64,000 bases of DNA from HGM04593 sp045592125 (GCA_045592125.1 JAZNUE010000071.1:1-64000); one strand, 5' to 3'. Counted from the first letter of the stretch, positions 14,117 to 22,410 are shown. The notes: generated by a model not told the origin, from the sequence alone. Made by a program: numbers and translations.

Positions 14117-16555
14117 ATGAGACGCACAATAAGGATATTCTTCATATTCTTGCTGCTATCGGCGCCGTGCCTTGCGCAACAGAAGGCAAGGTTCCACATC
14201 AGTTCGTTCAAGGAGAACCCTCTGGACCTTAGCGCCCGCGAGGCGCCTACATCGCGCGACGACGGCACTGGCGAGCTATATGCGATAATCAAGGTAACCT
14301 CGGCCGACCCTTATGACGACCTCAAGGCCTACAGCTTCGACTTCGGCAAGCTCAAGCATGTCCCCGAGATGAAGGACGGCGAGCTGTGGCTTTACGTGCA
14401 GTACGGGGCAAAGAACATAAGCATTGCCCGCAAAGGATACCTACCCATTAACCGCGAGAGCCTGAACACGACACTGCAGCCAGGCAGGGTATACAGGATT
14501 AGACTGAGCGCGGAGGCGCAGAAGGTAGTGAAACAGATGGTGAGGTTCAACATCTCTCCAGTTGAGGCAAAAGCCATTATAATGTACAAGAGCGACCGCC
14601 CTGGAGCAACAGAGCAACTTTTAGGTACTGCTGATGACAATGGTGCCGTTGTAAAGAATCTGGAACTTGGCAAGTACAGCTATAAGATAATATCCGATAA
14701 CTGCTATCCCAGCGAGGGCGTCCTTATACTTGACAATGCCAATGCGACCCACACCGAGGATGTGGTTCTTCGTGCTAATTTTGCACGTGTCAGCCTGGTG
14801 GCAGGCGACGGCGTTTCCATATTCGTTGACGGTGACAATAAAGGTGCAGGCAGGTGGAACGGTATACTGAAGGAAGGCACATACAGCATTGAATGCCGCA
14901 AGGCCGGTCACAAAAGTACCGTCGAGACACTTAGAATAGAGGAAGGCAAGGATGTCTCTCTTACGTTAGCCCATCCTAAACCAGTTACCGGCACTCTCTC
15001 AATTACCTCGACCCCATTGGATGCGGCCGTGACCATTGACGGCAAGGACTATGGCCTTACTCCACGCAACATAAATGACCTTATTATTGGCAATCACAAG
15101 GTAACGGTTTCAAAGGACGGGTATCTGCCCCAGGAACTTGAAGTTGTAATTACAGAGAACGAGGTCTTTGAACGCAGCGTAACGCTGCAGCGGGGAGGGA
15201 AGAAGAGTGCGGCCGCCGCGAGCACCGTTACTGCATCCACTCCAAAAGGACATGTATCTGTACCGCGCGACCCTCTTGAGTTGCTATGCATTGCCTGCAC
15301 AGACAAGAATGACGGTTCTATTGCATACTTCACTGCCCTCCAATGGGAGATGCTCCCTGCGGACAAAAGGGAGAATTACCTGCAGATTGGCGTATCAATA
15401 AAGAAGGACGGCCATGAGCTTATTGTTGCAGCAAATGAATGCAGGAATCCCATTAACGGGAAAACAATGTTCAGGTTCGGAGGTTCAGGCACCGATTTTG
15501 CAGGAGTGCGTAATTATGAAAAAAGGAAAGAAATCAGGGAGCGATTTATTAATACTGGCCTGAGCGATACAAAGGTTATCGTTGAGCAGGCAAAAGGCAA
15601 AAAGGACCCAAAAAGAATTGAAGGAGCGCCTGCCGCCGAGGCCGCATGGAACTACAAGGCCAATGAATCTGACAGGCAGCAGTGGTATCTTCCAAGCTGT
15701 TCAGAACTGGTACTCATATCACAGAACAGGAAGAAAATAAACAGGTTGCTGGAGAAATATTTCTCTTCTTATGACAAGATAGCCTATAGCTTGTGGAGCA
15801 GCACTGAGGGCGACCCCAGGCACTCCTGGAAAGTATCTATGAGTGGAGGTTCTATTAAAGACTTCTATCGCAATGATAACGGCCGCGTGCGCGCTGTAAC
15901 TGTTGAGGATTCCCGCAGTGCTGAACCAGGCAATGGCTACAGGAACGAGGGGGAGATTTGCGGAACCGTTACTGACAGGAAAAGCCTCCCGCTTGAAGGC
16001 GCAAAGGTATATAGTCCTGACGGCACCCTTATAGCTACTTCAAAGGCAGACGGTACATTCTCATTCAAGACCTCAGGACAGATAAGGTCCGTTACTGTAG
16101 AAAAGGATGGTTACTTCAGTTACAAAAAGAAGATTAAAGAAAAGAACATGCTTTTCAAGATGAGAAAGGGTTCTCTCACAAACCAGTGGTTCCTTAATCT
16201 TGTATTTGAAAATGACTTTACTGACAAATCTCCCTACGCTGGTCTCATGGCGGGCTATCTTGGGAAGTGGGGCGGTTACCTTAAAGTTGCGCCTCTTCTT
16301 CGCGGGAATGACTACGTATACTGGCCTGCTGTAACTGCTGGTGTTACAAAAAGATTATGCCGCTGGATGCACATGTACCTTGGCATGGGCATTGCACCAT
16401 ATCAAGGGAAGTATTATCATGAAGGATTCTCAGAAGCAATAGACCTGGGCTTTATCATAAAGCCTACAAAGCATTTTAATATTGACATTGGTACAACAAT
16501 CTCTGGGGCATATCTTGTTCCAGGTATCCACATTGGTCTTGGATATTCATTCTGA
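14117..16555 (+). CDS. PEGA protein with DUF1566-like and carboxypeptidase-regulatory domains
   Basis: An 812-residue exported paralogue of the preceding gene. Order: signal peptide (…APCLAQ), shared N-terminal domain (~22-125), PEGA-like repeats (~140-355, e.g. GTLSITSTPLDAAVTIDG), a DUF1566/FISUMP-like domain (~370-595: QWYLPSCSELVLI, LWSSTEGDPRHSW, NGRVRAVTV), a carboxypeptidase-regulatory-like domain (~612-680: GEICGTVTDRKSLPLEGAKV), and a ~120-residue barrel-like C-terminus ending HIGLGYSF. The mix suggests a surface-displayed binding protein, but no ligand can be named. It follows the sister gene by 38 nt and the caspase gene starts 22 nt behind it. Confidence 0.75.
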   Translation: MRRTIRIFFIFLLLSAPCLAQQKARFHISSFKENPLDLSAREAPTSRDDGTGELYAIIKVTSADPYDDLKAYSFDFGKLKHVPEMKDGELWLYVQYGAKNISIARKGYLPINRESLNTTLQPGRVYRIRLSAEAQKVVKQMVRFNISPVEAKAIIMYKSDRPGATEQLLGTADDNGAVVKNLELGKYSYKIISDNCYPSEGVLILDNANATHTEDVVLRANFARVSLVAGDGVSIFVDGDNKGAGRWNGILKEGTYSIECRKAGHKSTVETLRIEEGKDVSLTLAHPKPVTGTLSITSTPLDAAVTIDGKDYGLTPRNINDLIIGNHKVTVSKDGYLPQELEVVITENEVFERSVTLQRGGKKSAAAASTVTASTPKGHVSVPRDPLELLCIACTDKNDGSIAYFTALQWEMLPADKRENYLQIGVSIKKDGHELIVAANECRNPINGKTMFRFGGSGTDFAGVRNYEKRKEIRERFINTGLSDTKVIVEQAKGKKDPKRIEGAPAAEAAWNYKANESDRQQWYLPSCSELVLISQNRKKINRLLEKYFSSYDKIAYSLWSSTEGDPRHSWKVSMSGGSIKDFYRNDNGRVRAVTVEDSRSAEPGNGYRNEGEICGTVTDRKSLPLEGAKVYSPDGTLIATSKADGTFSFKTSGQIRSVTVEKDGYFSYKKKIKEKNMLFKMRKGSLTNQWFLNLVFENDFTDKSPYAGLMAGYLGKWGGYLKVAPLLRGNDYVYWPAVTAGVTKRLCRWMHMYLGMGIAPYQGKYYHEGFSEAIDLGFIIKPTKHFNIDIGTTISGAYLVPGIHIGLGYSF

Positions 16556-16577
16556 CAAGCATAAACAAATATACACT

Positions 16578-17432
16578 ATGAGACACTACACTAGACTTTA
16601 CTTGTTACTGCTATTGTTCCTTGTGGCTGTGCCGTGCCCTGCGCAGCAGCCGGCAAGGCGCGCGCTCGTGTTCGGGCTTGGAGAGCAGGAGGATGCCTCA
16701 TGGGGCAAGATTAACGGTGACAAGGATGTTGACTACATTGTAAAGGAACTGGCGGGAATTGGGTACACCGACATTGTAACCCTAAAGAACGCCCAGGCCA
16801 CGAAGGCCGCCATGGTAAATGCCTTTGAGGCTCTTGCCGGCCGCTGCCAGGCAGGCGACAAGGTATATGTGCACTACTCGGGGCACGGGCAGCTGATGAC
16901 CGACATTAACGGCGACGAGTCGTTCAAGTGGAACGGAATGCATTCGAAGTGGGACGAGGCGTGGATACCCTATGACGCATACATGGTGTACGGCCCCAAG
17001 GACAAGGGCGAGAAGCACTTCTCGGATGACGAGGTTGCCGTTTGCCTGAGTGCCATACGCAAGAGCATTGGACCGGAAGGCGAGCTGGTTGTGGTTATTG
17101 ACGCATGCCACAGCGGAGACGCCACATGCGGCGACATGCCGCCGGTGAGAGGCATTGGACTGAATTTTGCTATTCCGCGCCAGGGTAACGCCGTGCTGGA
17201 GAAACCGGTTGAGGAGCAATGGCTCACTGTGAGCGCATGCAAGCCATTCCAGCTCAACTCCGAGATGCATGCCCCGCAGGTGGGCAAGCTCACATACGCG
17301 CTCTACAAGATGGGGCTGGAGGTTCTTGAGCTGGAGAGCAGCAAGCTGCAGAAGGCACTGCATGACTTTATGGAGAAGAACCGCGGACCGCTGCCCCAGA
17401 CACCAGTTGTAAGCGGAAAGAAAAAACTTTAG
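16578..17432 (+). CDS. Secreted caspase-like cysteine peptidase (family C14)
   Basis: A 284-residue prokaryotic caspase homologue. A signal peptide (…VAVPCPAQ) precedes the p20-like fold: RRALVFGLGEQED, KVYVHYSGHGQLM with catalytic His103, and ELVVVIDACHSGDA with catalytic Cys177; both dyad residues are intact. The short C-terminal part has no added sensor domain. The signal peptide places it outside the cytoplasm, unlike most defence-linked caspases. The ATG at 16578 is used because it gives a proper signal peptide; a longer upstream frame overlaps the previous gene. Its position between PEGA proteins and a sigma factor suggests a processing or signalling role in the envelope (inference). 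Confidence 0.85.
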   Translation: MRHYTRLYLLLLLFLVAVPCPAQQPARRALVFGLGEQEDASWGKINGDKDVDYIVKELAGIGYTDIVTLKNAQATKAAMVNAFEALAGRCQAGDKVYVHYSGHGQLMTDINGDESFKWNGMHSKWDEAWIPYDAYMVYGPKDKGEKHFSDDEVAVCLSAIRKSIGPEGELVVVIDACHSGDATCGDMPPVRGIGLNFAIPRQGNAVLEKPVEEQWLTVSACKPFQLNSEMHAPQVGKLTYALYKMGLEVLELESSKLQKALHDFMEKNRGPLPQTPVVSGKKKL

Positions 17433-17480
17433 AATAGCAGGGTTACTTTTGGATTGTATTTTCTTTAACTTGTGTAAAAG

Positions 17481-18131
17481 ATGAATGTTCTTTGGGGCAA
17501 AAAGAAAAAGGCGTACAGCGACACCGAGGTTGTCAACGGATTGCAGAAGAGGGATTCCATAATAGAGGAATGGTTCTACAATGCTGCCAAGAGATATTTC
17601 GGGAACTGCTTTAACGAGGTGTTCTTTAACAGGGACTGCAAGGATGAGATTTTCCAGAATGCATTCATAAGGCTGTGGACCGAGATTGAGAACGGGCGCA
17701 TAAAGACCATAGGCAACGGGATATGCCGCCAGCAGCGTACTGGAGAATATGTTCCCATGACATGCAGCCTTACAACGTTCCTGATGGCATTTGCCAAGAC
17801 CGAATACAGGGAACTGGTGCGAGGCAACAGGGAGGAGAGCTTTGAGGAGTTCTACGATTCGGCACAGCATGAGAGCGCTTTTGCATTTGACGCTGACGAG
17901 AATGCCGAGGAGATGAAAAGCAGGATTGTTGACGAATGCATACTGCAGCTGCCGCCTGCCTGCATTGAAATCATTACTCTCTATTACTTCCAAGGCAAGA
18001 GCCTTGACGAGATAATGGAAATGAGGAATGAGAAGAACAGCAGCAAGAATGGCCTGAAGACCGCAAAGAACAAGTGCATGAACACGTTACGTGAACGTGT
18101 GCTAAAGGAATACAGAATGTGCGACATTTAG
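17481..18131 (+). CDS. Sigma-70-family (ECF-like) RNA polymerase sigma factor
   Basis: A 216-residue protein with sigma region 2 features (DEIFQNAFIRLWTEIENG, ~55-73) and a region 4 helix-turn-helix (LPPACIEIITLYYFQGKSLD…, ~157-205). The ~45-residue insert between them (ICRQQRTGEYVPMTCSLTTF) is longer than in typical ECF factors. It sits 48 nt after the caspase gene and 13 nt before a single-pass membrane protein, the classical sigma/anti-sigma arrangement. It could switch on this cluster or other envelope genes; no target site is proven. Confidence 0.82.
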   Translation: MNVLWGKKKKAYSDTEVVNGLQKRDSIIEEWFYNAAKRYFGNCFNEVFFNRDCKDEIFQNAFIRLWTEIENGRIKTIGNGICRQQRTGEYVPMTCSLTTFLMAFAKTEYRELVRGNREESFEEFYDSAQHESAFAFDADENAEEMKSRIVDECILQLPPACIEIITLYYFQGKSLDEIMEMRNEKNSSKNGLKTAKNKCMNTLRERVLKEYRMCDI

Positions 18132-18144
18132 CCTTGCTACGATT

Positions 18145-18732
18145 ATGACAGACAATGTGGGACAAAACGGATATGATGAGACCGGCGCAATAATAGCAGA
18201 ACGCCTGGGCGAACACAAGCGCAAGCTTGACAGGATGGCAGCATGGGAAAAAGGCGCTGCCAGAGGAAAGGCCAGAGCGAGGATGCTGTATGCAGGAGTG
18301 TCTATAGCCGCATGCATAGCGCTGGCAGTGATAGTTGGGCCGCTTGCAGGCCCGCAACTGGACAGGCAGGCACTGGAGGCTCCTGGAATGTCGCTCTTCA
18401 GGGCCGCCACCCCTGGGGCCGACAAGGTTGAGCAGCTGATAGCAAGCCAGGACTACTACAAGGCACTGGACATTATTAAGCCAATGCTGGAGGAGAGCGA
18501 CAGGAAAGTGAAGGAGACCGCTAAAGAGGGGCGCTTTGACGACGAGGAATGGACCTATAGCCTCAAGGCCGAGAAGCTGATGAACGCCGAGCTGCGCTGG
18601 ACATACATATACCTGCTGGTGATGGTGGAATGTGACCGGAGTGCCGTAAAGGAACTGAAGAAGTACCTCGAGGACGAGGAGTCGTGCCTGCACAAGGACG
18701 AGGCAGACAACATGCTCAGGGCACTTAGATAG
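18145..18732 (+). CDS. Single-pass membrane protein, possible anti-sigma or TPR-like partner
   Basis: A 195-residue protein with ~45 N-terminal cytoplasmic residues (charged helix AERLGEHKRKLDRMAAWEKG), one membrane helix (~47-67, LYAGVSIAACIALAVIVGPL) and a ~125-residue outer domain of helices resembling TPR units (VEQLIASQDYYKALDIIKPM). The topology and position right behind the sigma gene fit an anti-sigma factor, but the N-terminal part lacks a recognisable zinc anti-sigma motif, so this is inference. No family is recognised. Confidence 0.6.
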   Translation: MTDNVGQNGYDETGAIIAERLGEHKRKLDRMAAWEKGAARGKARARMLYAGVSIAACIALAVIVGPLAGPQLDRQALEAPGMSLFRAATPGADKVEQLIASQDYYKALDIIKPMLEESDRKVKETAKEGRFDDEEWTYSLKAEKLMNAELRWTYIYLLVMVECDRSAVKELKKYLEDEESCLHKDEADNMLRALR

Positions 18733-18786
18733 GAGAAGGAAGAACACACTGTAATATTTATTTACAACTTATATAACTTATTTATT

Positions 18787-19422
18787 ATGAAAAAGATTAT
18801 TGCTTTATTGACTGCATTATTCATTGCAATGCCTACATTTGTTGAGGCACAGTCGAAGAAGGACATTGAAAAGGTCCTTAACGGTAAGGCGTCCAAGGCG
18901 GTACGCAAGGAGGCAAAGAACCTTAAGAAGGCTGGATGGAAGGTGCTTCCGGGTGCCCTGCCGCTTGACAAGCAGCTTGAGCGCTCATATACAATGCAGC
19001 TCGAGGTCGACGACGAGATGTTTCCGAAGTACATGATGGCGGACGCTATGAGCTATGGCGAGACTTATGACGCTGCCAAGATACAGGCCACCGAACTGGC
19101 AAAGACAATCATCGCAGGACAGATACAGACAGAGGTGACTACGCTAATTCAGAACACTGTCGCCAACAAGCAGCTCTCGGCCAATGACGCGACATCTATC
19201 GTGGAGACCGTCATGGCAAGCAAGAGCCTTATTTCCCAGTCTCTTGGCCGCACAATCCCCGTTGTTGAGGCATATAAGAAAGTAAAGGACGGATACGACG
19301 TGACAGTGCGCATAGCATACAGCCATGAAATGGCAAAGAAACTTGCCAAGAAGATTCTGCTTGATGAGCTCGAGAAGAAAGGCAATGACCTTCACAAGAA
19401 GCTTGACAGCCTTATGCAGTAA
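18787..19422 (+). CDS. LPP20-like secreted protein, last gene of the cluster
   Basis: A 211-residue exported protein (signal peptide …AMPTFVEAQ). After KSKKDIEKVLNG-type charged residues come a GWKVLPGALPLDKQLE segment common in Bacteroidales LPP20-like proteins, a helix with AAKIQATELAKTIIAGQI, and VRIAYSHEMAKKLAKKILLDEL near the end, which is the LPP20-type beta-alpha close. It echoes the fold of the first gene in the cluster. A 54-nt AT-rich gap separates it from the previous gene, so a private promoter is possible. Function unknown. Confidence 0.65.
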   Translation: MKKIIALLTALFIAMPTFVEAQSKKDIEKVLNGKASKAVRKEAKNLKKAGWKVLPGALPLDKQLERSYTMQLEVDDEMFPKYMMADAMSYGETYDAAKIQATELAKTIIAGQIQTEVTTLIQNTVANKQLSANDATSIVETVMASKSLISQSLGRTIPVVEAYKKVKDGYDVTVRIAYSHEMAKKLAKKILLDELEKKGNDLHKKLDSLMQ

Positions 19423-19487
19423 TACTGCACAGACTGATACAGCGTGGCCATTGGCAGCGTGAAGCATAGGCAAGGCCTACGCAAAGT

Positions 19488-19535
19488 ATTGCTCCCTAGT
19501 CATCTGTGGCGCGCCACAGATGACTAGGGAGCAAT
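19488..19535. repeat. 48-bp perfect palindrome without spacer
   Basis: The arm ATTGCTCCCTAGTCATCTGT then GGCG is followed at once by its exact reverse complement, centre GGCGCGCC between 19511 and 19512. It lies between the last cluster gene and glyS, touching dispersed repeat copy 4. As RNA it would form a very stable bidirectional hairpin. Perfect palindromes of this size without a loop are rare and can also be assembly artefacts. The rest of 19423-19650 shows no gene. Confidence 0.9.
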
Positions 19536-19572
19536 TGTCATCCCCGACAGAGCGTAGCGACGAGGGAGTTCC
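19536..19572 (+). repeat. Dispersed intergenic repeat, copy 4
   Basis: TGTCATCCCCGACAGAGCG then TAGCGACGAGGGAGTTCC, same element as at 108-135 with one extra C. Confidence 0.8.
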
Positions 19573-19661
19573 TGTTTGCTACTGGGCCCTTAAAATAGCT
19601 TAAAATAGGGATTTCACGAATTATATGCTCTTTTGAATGAGATTTTTAGGCAAAATTTCAC

Positions 19662-19670
19662 TATCTTCGC
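19662..19670 (+). promoter_or_regulatory. -7 box of glyS
   Basis: TATCTTCGC, a close variant of TATCTTTGC, 82 bases before the glyS ATG. The same TTCGC variant serves rlmN (40407) and the M23 gene (59462). Confidence 0.6.
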
Positions 19671-19752
19671 AGAATATTTGTAAAAGGGATGGCTGTGTGC
19701 AGGAATGCAGCCGTGAAGAAAGGCAATAACAGATAAAAAAAGATATAAGATT

Positions 19753-21294
19753 ATGGCACAGGAAGATGTATTCAAGAAAGTAGTTGCGCATTGCAAGGAG
19801 TATGGTTTCGTGTTCCCGTCGAGTGACATATATGACGGCCTTGGGGCTGTCTATGACTATGGACAGATGGGTGTGGAGCTCAAGAACAACATAAAGACTT
19901 ACTGGTGGCAGAGCATGGTGCTGCTTAACGACAATATCGTAGGTATTGACTCGGCAATTTTCATGCACCCCACAATATGGAAGGCGTCGGGACACGTCGA
20001 CGCGTTCAACGACCCCCTCATCGACAACCGCGACTCGAAGAAGCGCTACCGCGCCGACGTGCTCATAGAGGAACAGATTGCGAAGTACGAGGAGAAGATG
20101 GAGAAGGAGGCGGCAAAGGCTGCGAAGCGCTTTGGCGACTCTTTCAACCGCGAGCTCTTCATGGAGACTAACCCTAAGGTGCTTGCCGAGAAGGCAAAGC
20201 GCGACGCCCTGCAGGAGCGTTTCGCAAAGGCGCTGAATGCCATGGACCTGGAGGAATTGCGCCAGATTATCATTGACGAGGAGATTGTATGCCCTATCTC
20301 AGGCACACGCAACTGGACCGAGGTGCGCCAGTTCAACCTCATGTTCTCTACCGAGATGGGCTCTACTGCCGACGGCGCAATGAAGGTATACCTGCGCCCC
20401 GAGACTGCACAGGGTATTTTCGTGAACTACCTGAATGTGCAGAAGACCGGCCGTATGCGCGTACCTTTCGGTATTGCACAGATTGGCAAGGCCTTCCGTA
20501 ACGAGATTGTAGCACGCCAATTCATTTTCCGCATGCGCGAATTCGAGCAGATGGAAATGCAGTTCTTCGTGCGCCCGGGCAGCGAGCTCGAGTGGTTCAA
20601 CAAGTGGAAGGAGACCCGTTTGGCATGGCACAAGGCATTGGGATTCGGCGACGAGGCTTACCGCTACCACGACCATGAGAAGCTTGCGCACTATGCGAAC
20701 GCCGCTACCGACATCGAGTTCCGCATGCCGTTCGGCTTTAAGGAGGTTGAGGGTATACACTCGCGCACAAACTTTGACCTCTCACAGCACGAGAAGTTCT
20801 CGGGCAAGAACATCAAGTACTTCGACCCTGAGACAAACGAGAGCTACACTCCGTATGTGATTGAGACATCAATTGGCGTTGACCGCATGTTCCTCAGCAT
20901 TATGTGCGCCTCGTACTGCGAGGAGAAACTCGAGAATGGCGAGACACGTGTTGTGCTGCGCCTGCCTGCTGCGCTTGCGCCAGTGAAGCTGGCAGTGCTC
21001 CCGCTCGTAAAGAAGGACGGCCTGCCCGAGAAGGCACGCGAGATAATGAATGAGCTTAAGTTCAACTTCAACTGTTACTATGAGGAGAAGGACTCTATTG
21101 GCAAACGCTACCGCCGCATGGACGCGATTGGCACGCCTTACTGCGTAACAGTTGACCACCAGACCCTTGAGGACGGCATGGTTACACTGCGCGAACGCGA
21201 CACAATGGAGCAGCGCCGCGTGGCAATAAGCGACCTCCGCAACATTATACAGGACAATGTAAGCATTACATCACTGTTGAAGAAACTGTCTTAA
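19753..21294 (+). CDS. glyS: Glycine--tRNA ligase (single-chain)
   Basis: Charges tRNA-Gly with glycine as a homodimeric class II synthetase. The 513-residue length and the eukaryote/archaeal-like arrangement (KVVAHCKEYGFVFPSSDIYD at the N-terminus) identify the single-chain type rather than the alpha/beta form. Visible motifs: motif 2 FRNEIVARQFIFRMREFEQM, motif 3 ETSIGVDRMFLS, and a C-terminal anticodon-binding domain (LPAALAPVKLAVLPLVKKDG onward). It starts at the ATG after a long AT-rich leader and is followed 10 nt later by the FKBP gene, with which it may be cotranscribed. Confidence 0.96.
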   Translation: MAQEDVFKKVVAHCKEYGFVFPSSDIYDGLGAVYDYGQMGVELKNNIKTYWWQSMVLLNDNIVGIDSAIFMHPTIWKASGHVDAFNDPLIDNRDSKKRYRADVLIEEQIAKYEEKMEKEAAKAAKRFGDSFNRELFMETNPKVLAEKAKRDALQERFAKALNAMDLEELRQIIIDEEIVCPISGTRNWTEVRQFNLMFSTEMGSTADGAMKVYLRPETAQGIFVNYLNVQKTGRMRVPFGIAQIGKAFRNEIVARQFIFRMREFEQMEMQFFVRPGSELEWFNKWKETRLAWHKALGFGDEAYRYHDHEKLAHYANAATDIEFRMPFGFKEVEGIHSRTNFDLSQHEKFSGKNIKYFDPETNESYTPYVIETSIGVDRMFLSIMCASYCEEKLENGETRVVLRLPAALAPVKLAVLPLVKKDGLPEKAREIMNELKFNFNCYYEEKDSIGKRYRRMDAIGTPYCVTVDHQTLEDGMVTLRERDTMEQRRVAISDLRNIIQDNVSITSLLKKLS

Positions 21295-21304
21295 GATACA
21301 GATT

Positions 21305-21913
21305 ATGAGAAATTTAAAGATACTCTCTCTCCTTGCTGCAGCAATCCTTGCGCTTGCTGCATGCAGCGAGACTGAGGAGATTCCTGAATTCAACGACTGG
21401 GAGAAGCGCAACACGCAGTTCATAGACTCCATTGCGCAGGTGGCCCGTGCAAACGAGAGCGGCGACTGGAAGATATTCCTCGACGAGAGGATTCCCGACA
21501 CCACACAGGTGTGGGAGAATGACGACTATGTCTACTGCCAGGTGCTAAAGGCCGGCGACGGGACCGCAAGCCCGCTCTACACCGACACGGTAACAGTAAA
21601 CTACCAGGGACGCCTTATCCCGTCGAGGAGCTATCCGGCGGGCTACACGTTCGACGGGTCGTTCGACGGGGAGCTAGAACCGGACTTTGACGTTCCTGTA
21701 AAGCTTATCCTGTCGGGCACTGTAATAGGTTTCTCCACTGCCGTTGAGCACATGGTTGCCGGCACAACAAGGAGCAGCGGCGACTACTGGAGAGTATATA
21801 TCCCGGCAAAGCTCGGGTACGGTTCGGTAAGCCATACAGGAATACCTGAGTACTCTACACTTATATTTGACATTAACCTGGTCTCCTTCACCTCACCGGT
21901 GACACCAGACTGA
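21305..21913 (+). CDS. FKBP-type peptidyl-prolyl isomerase lipoprotein
   Basis: A 202-residue lipoprotein (lipobox ALAAC, Cys20) that should catalyse proline isomerisation during folding of envelope proteins. The FKBP domain spans ~75-195: VTVNYQGRLI, FDGSFDGE, VIGFSTAVEHMVAG and VYIPAKLGYG, with the usual active-site order. An ~50-residue helical stretch precedes it. It lies between glyS and the DUF3467 gene with short gaps (10 and 13 nt), suggesting one transcript. Confidence 0.88.
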   Translation: MRNLKILSLLAAAILALAACSETEEIPEFNDWEKRNTQFIDSIAQVARANESGDWKIFLDERIPDTTQVWENDDYVYCQVLKAGDGTASPLYTDTVTVNYQGRLIPSRSYPAGYTFDGSFDGELEPDFDVPVKLILSGTVIGFSTAVEHMVAGTTRSSGDYWRVYIPAKLGYGSVSHTGIPEYSTLIFDINLVSFTSPVTPD

Positions 21914-21926
21914 CAAGCAAAGCATT

Positions 21927-22229
21927 ATGGAAATGAAAGACAGCCAGTTCCAGATTGAACTTAAAGAGGATGTGGCCGAGGGCGTATACTCTAACCTTGC
22001 CATTATAGCCCACTCTACATCGGAGTTTGTACTCGATTTCGTGCGCATGATGCCTGGAGTGGCAAAGGCACAGGTGAAGTCGCGCATTATAATGACTCCC
22101 GAGCATGCAAAGCGCCTTACAATGGCCCTGCAGGACAACATCATGAGGTACGAGAAGCAGTTTGGCGAGATTCGCCTGCCCGAACGCGGCGGCTACATGC
22201 CAGGAACGCCGTTCAAGGGCGAGGCCTGA
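21927..22229 (+). CDS. DUF3467 protein
   Basis: A 100-residue cytosolic protein matching DUF3467 (IELKEDVAEGVYSNLAIIAH, ARVKS-like AQVKSRIIMTPEHAKRLTMA, DNIMRYEKQFGEI). The family is small and uncharacterised; in Bacteroides it is often found beside rpoC, whereas here it follows an FKBP gene. Either of the two in-frame ATGs (21927 or 21933) could start it. A strong hairpin at 22363-22409 ends the transcript. Confidence 0.85.
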   Translation: MEMKDSQFQIELKEDVAEGVYSNLAIIAHSTSEFVLDFVRMMPGVAKAQVKSRIIMTPEHAKRLTMALQDNIMRYEKQFGEIRLPERGGYMPGTPFKGEA

Positions 22230-22280
22230 TATCCTGTTTACTTACGGCAGCTGCCAACTGGGCGGTTGTCATGAAAAAGG

Positions 22281-22300
22281 ACTCCCTCGTCGCTTCGCAG
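22281..22300 (-). repeat. Dispersed intergenic repeat, copy 5 (truncated, reverse)
   Basis: Only ACTCCCTCGTCGCTTCGCAG remains of the element. It is followed at 22327-22356 by gtcattcaggccgcaggaag and gaatctc, which resembles a second common Bacteroidetes intergenic repeat. Confidence 0.55.
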
Positions 22301-22362
22301 TGGGGTAAAGGAGAAAGGCCGTTCTTTGTCATTCAGGCCGCAGGAAGGAATCTCATGCAGAC

Positions 22363-22409
22363 AAAAACATAGGAGAAGATGAGTCGGACTCGTCTTCTCC
22401 TATGTTTTT
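22363..22409. terminator. Bidirectional terminator hairpin
   Basis: A 47-nt near-perfect inverted repeat: AAAAACATAGGAGAAGA and its complement TCTTCTCCTATGTTTTT, with GAGTC/GACTC continuing the stem inside. A-tract before and T-tract after make it work on both strands, between the DUF3467 gene (+) and the AraC gene (-). Confidence 0.9.
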
Positions 22410-22410
22410 G

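Noticed and set aside
16482..16577. 32-codon upstream extension of the caspase gene
   Set aside because: It overlaps the end of the PEGA gene and would bury the signal peptide; the ATG at 16578 is consistent with export.
16578..17432. Caspase considered as part of a known phage-defence system (e.g. CBASS- or Avs-like)
   Set aside because: It has a signal peptide and no cyclic-nucleotide synthase, nuclease or STAND ATPase is nearby, so a cytoplasmic defence role is unlikely from context.
16782..17993. Long open frame (403 codons) on the - strand
   Set aside because: Antisense to the caspase and sigma factor genes, crossing two real genes and their gap; the translation shows no domain.
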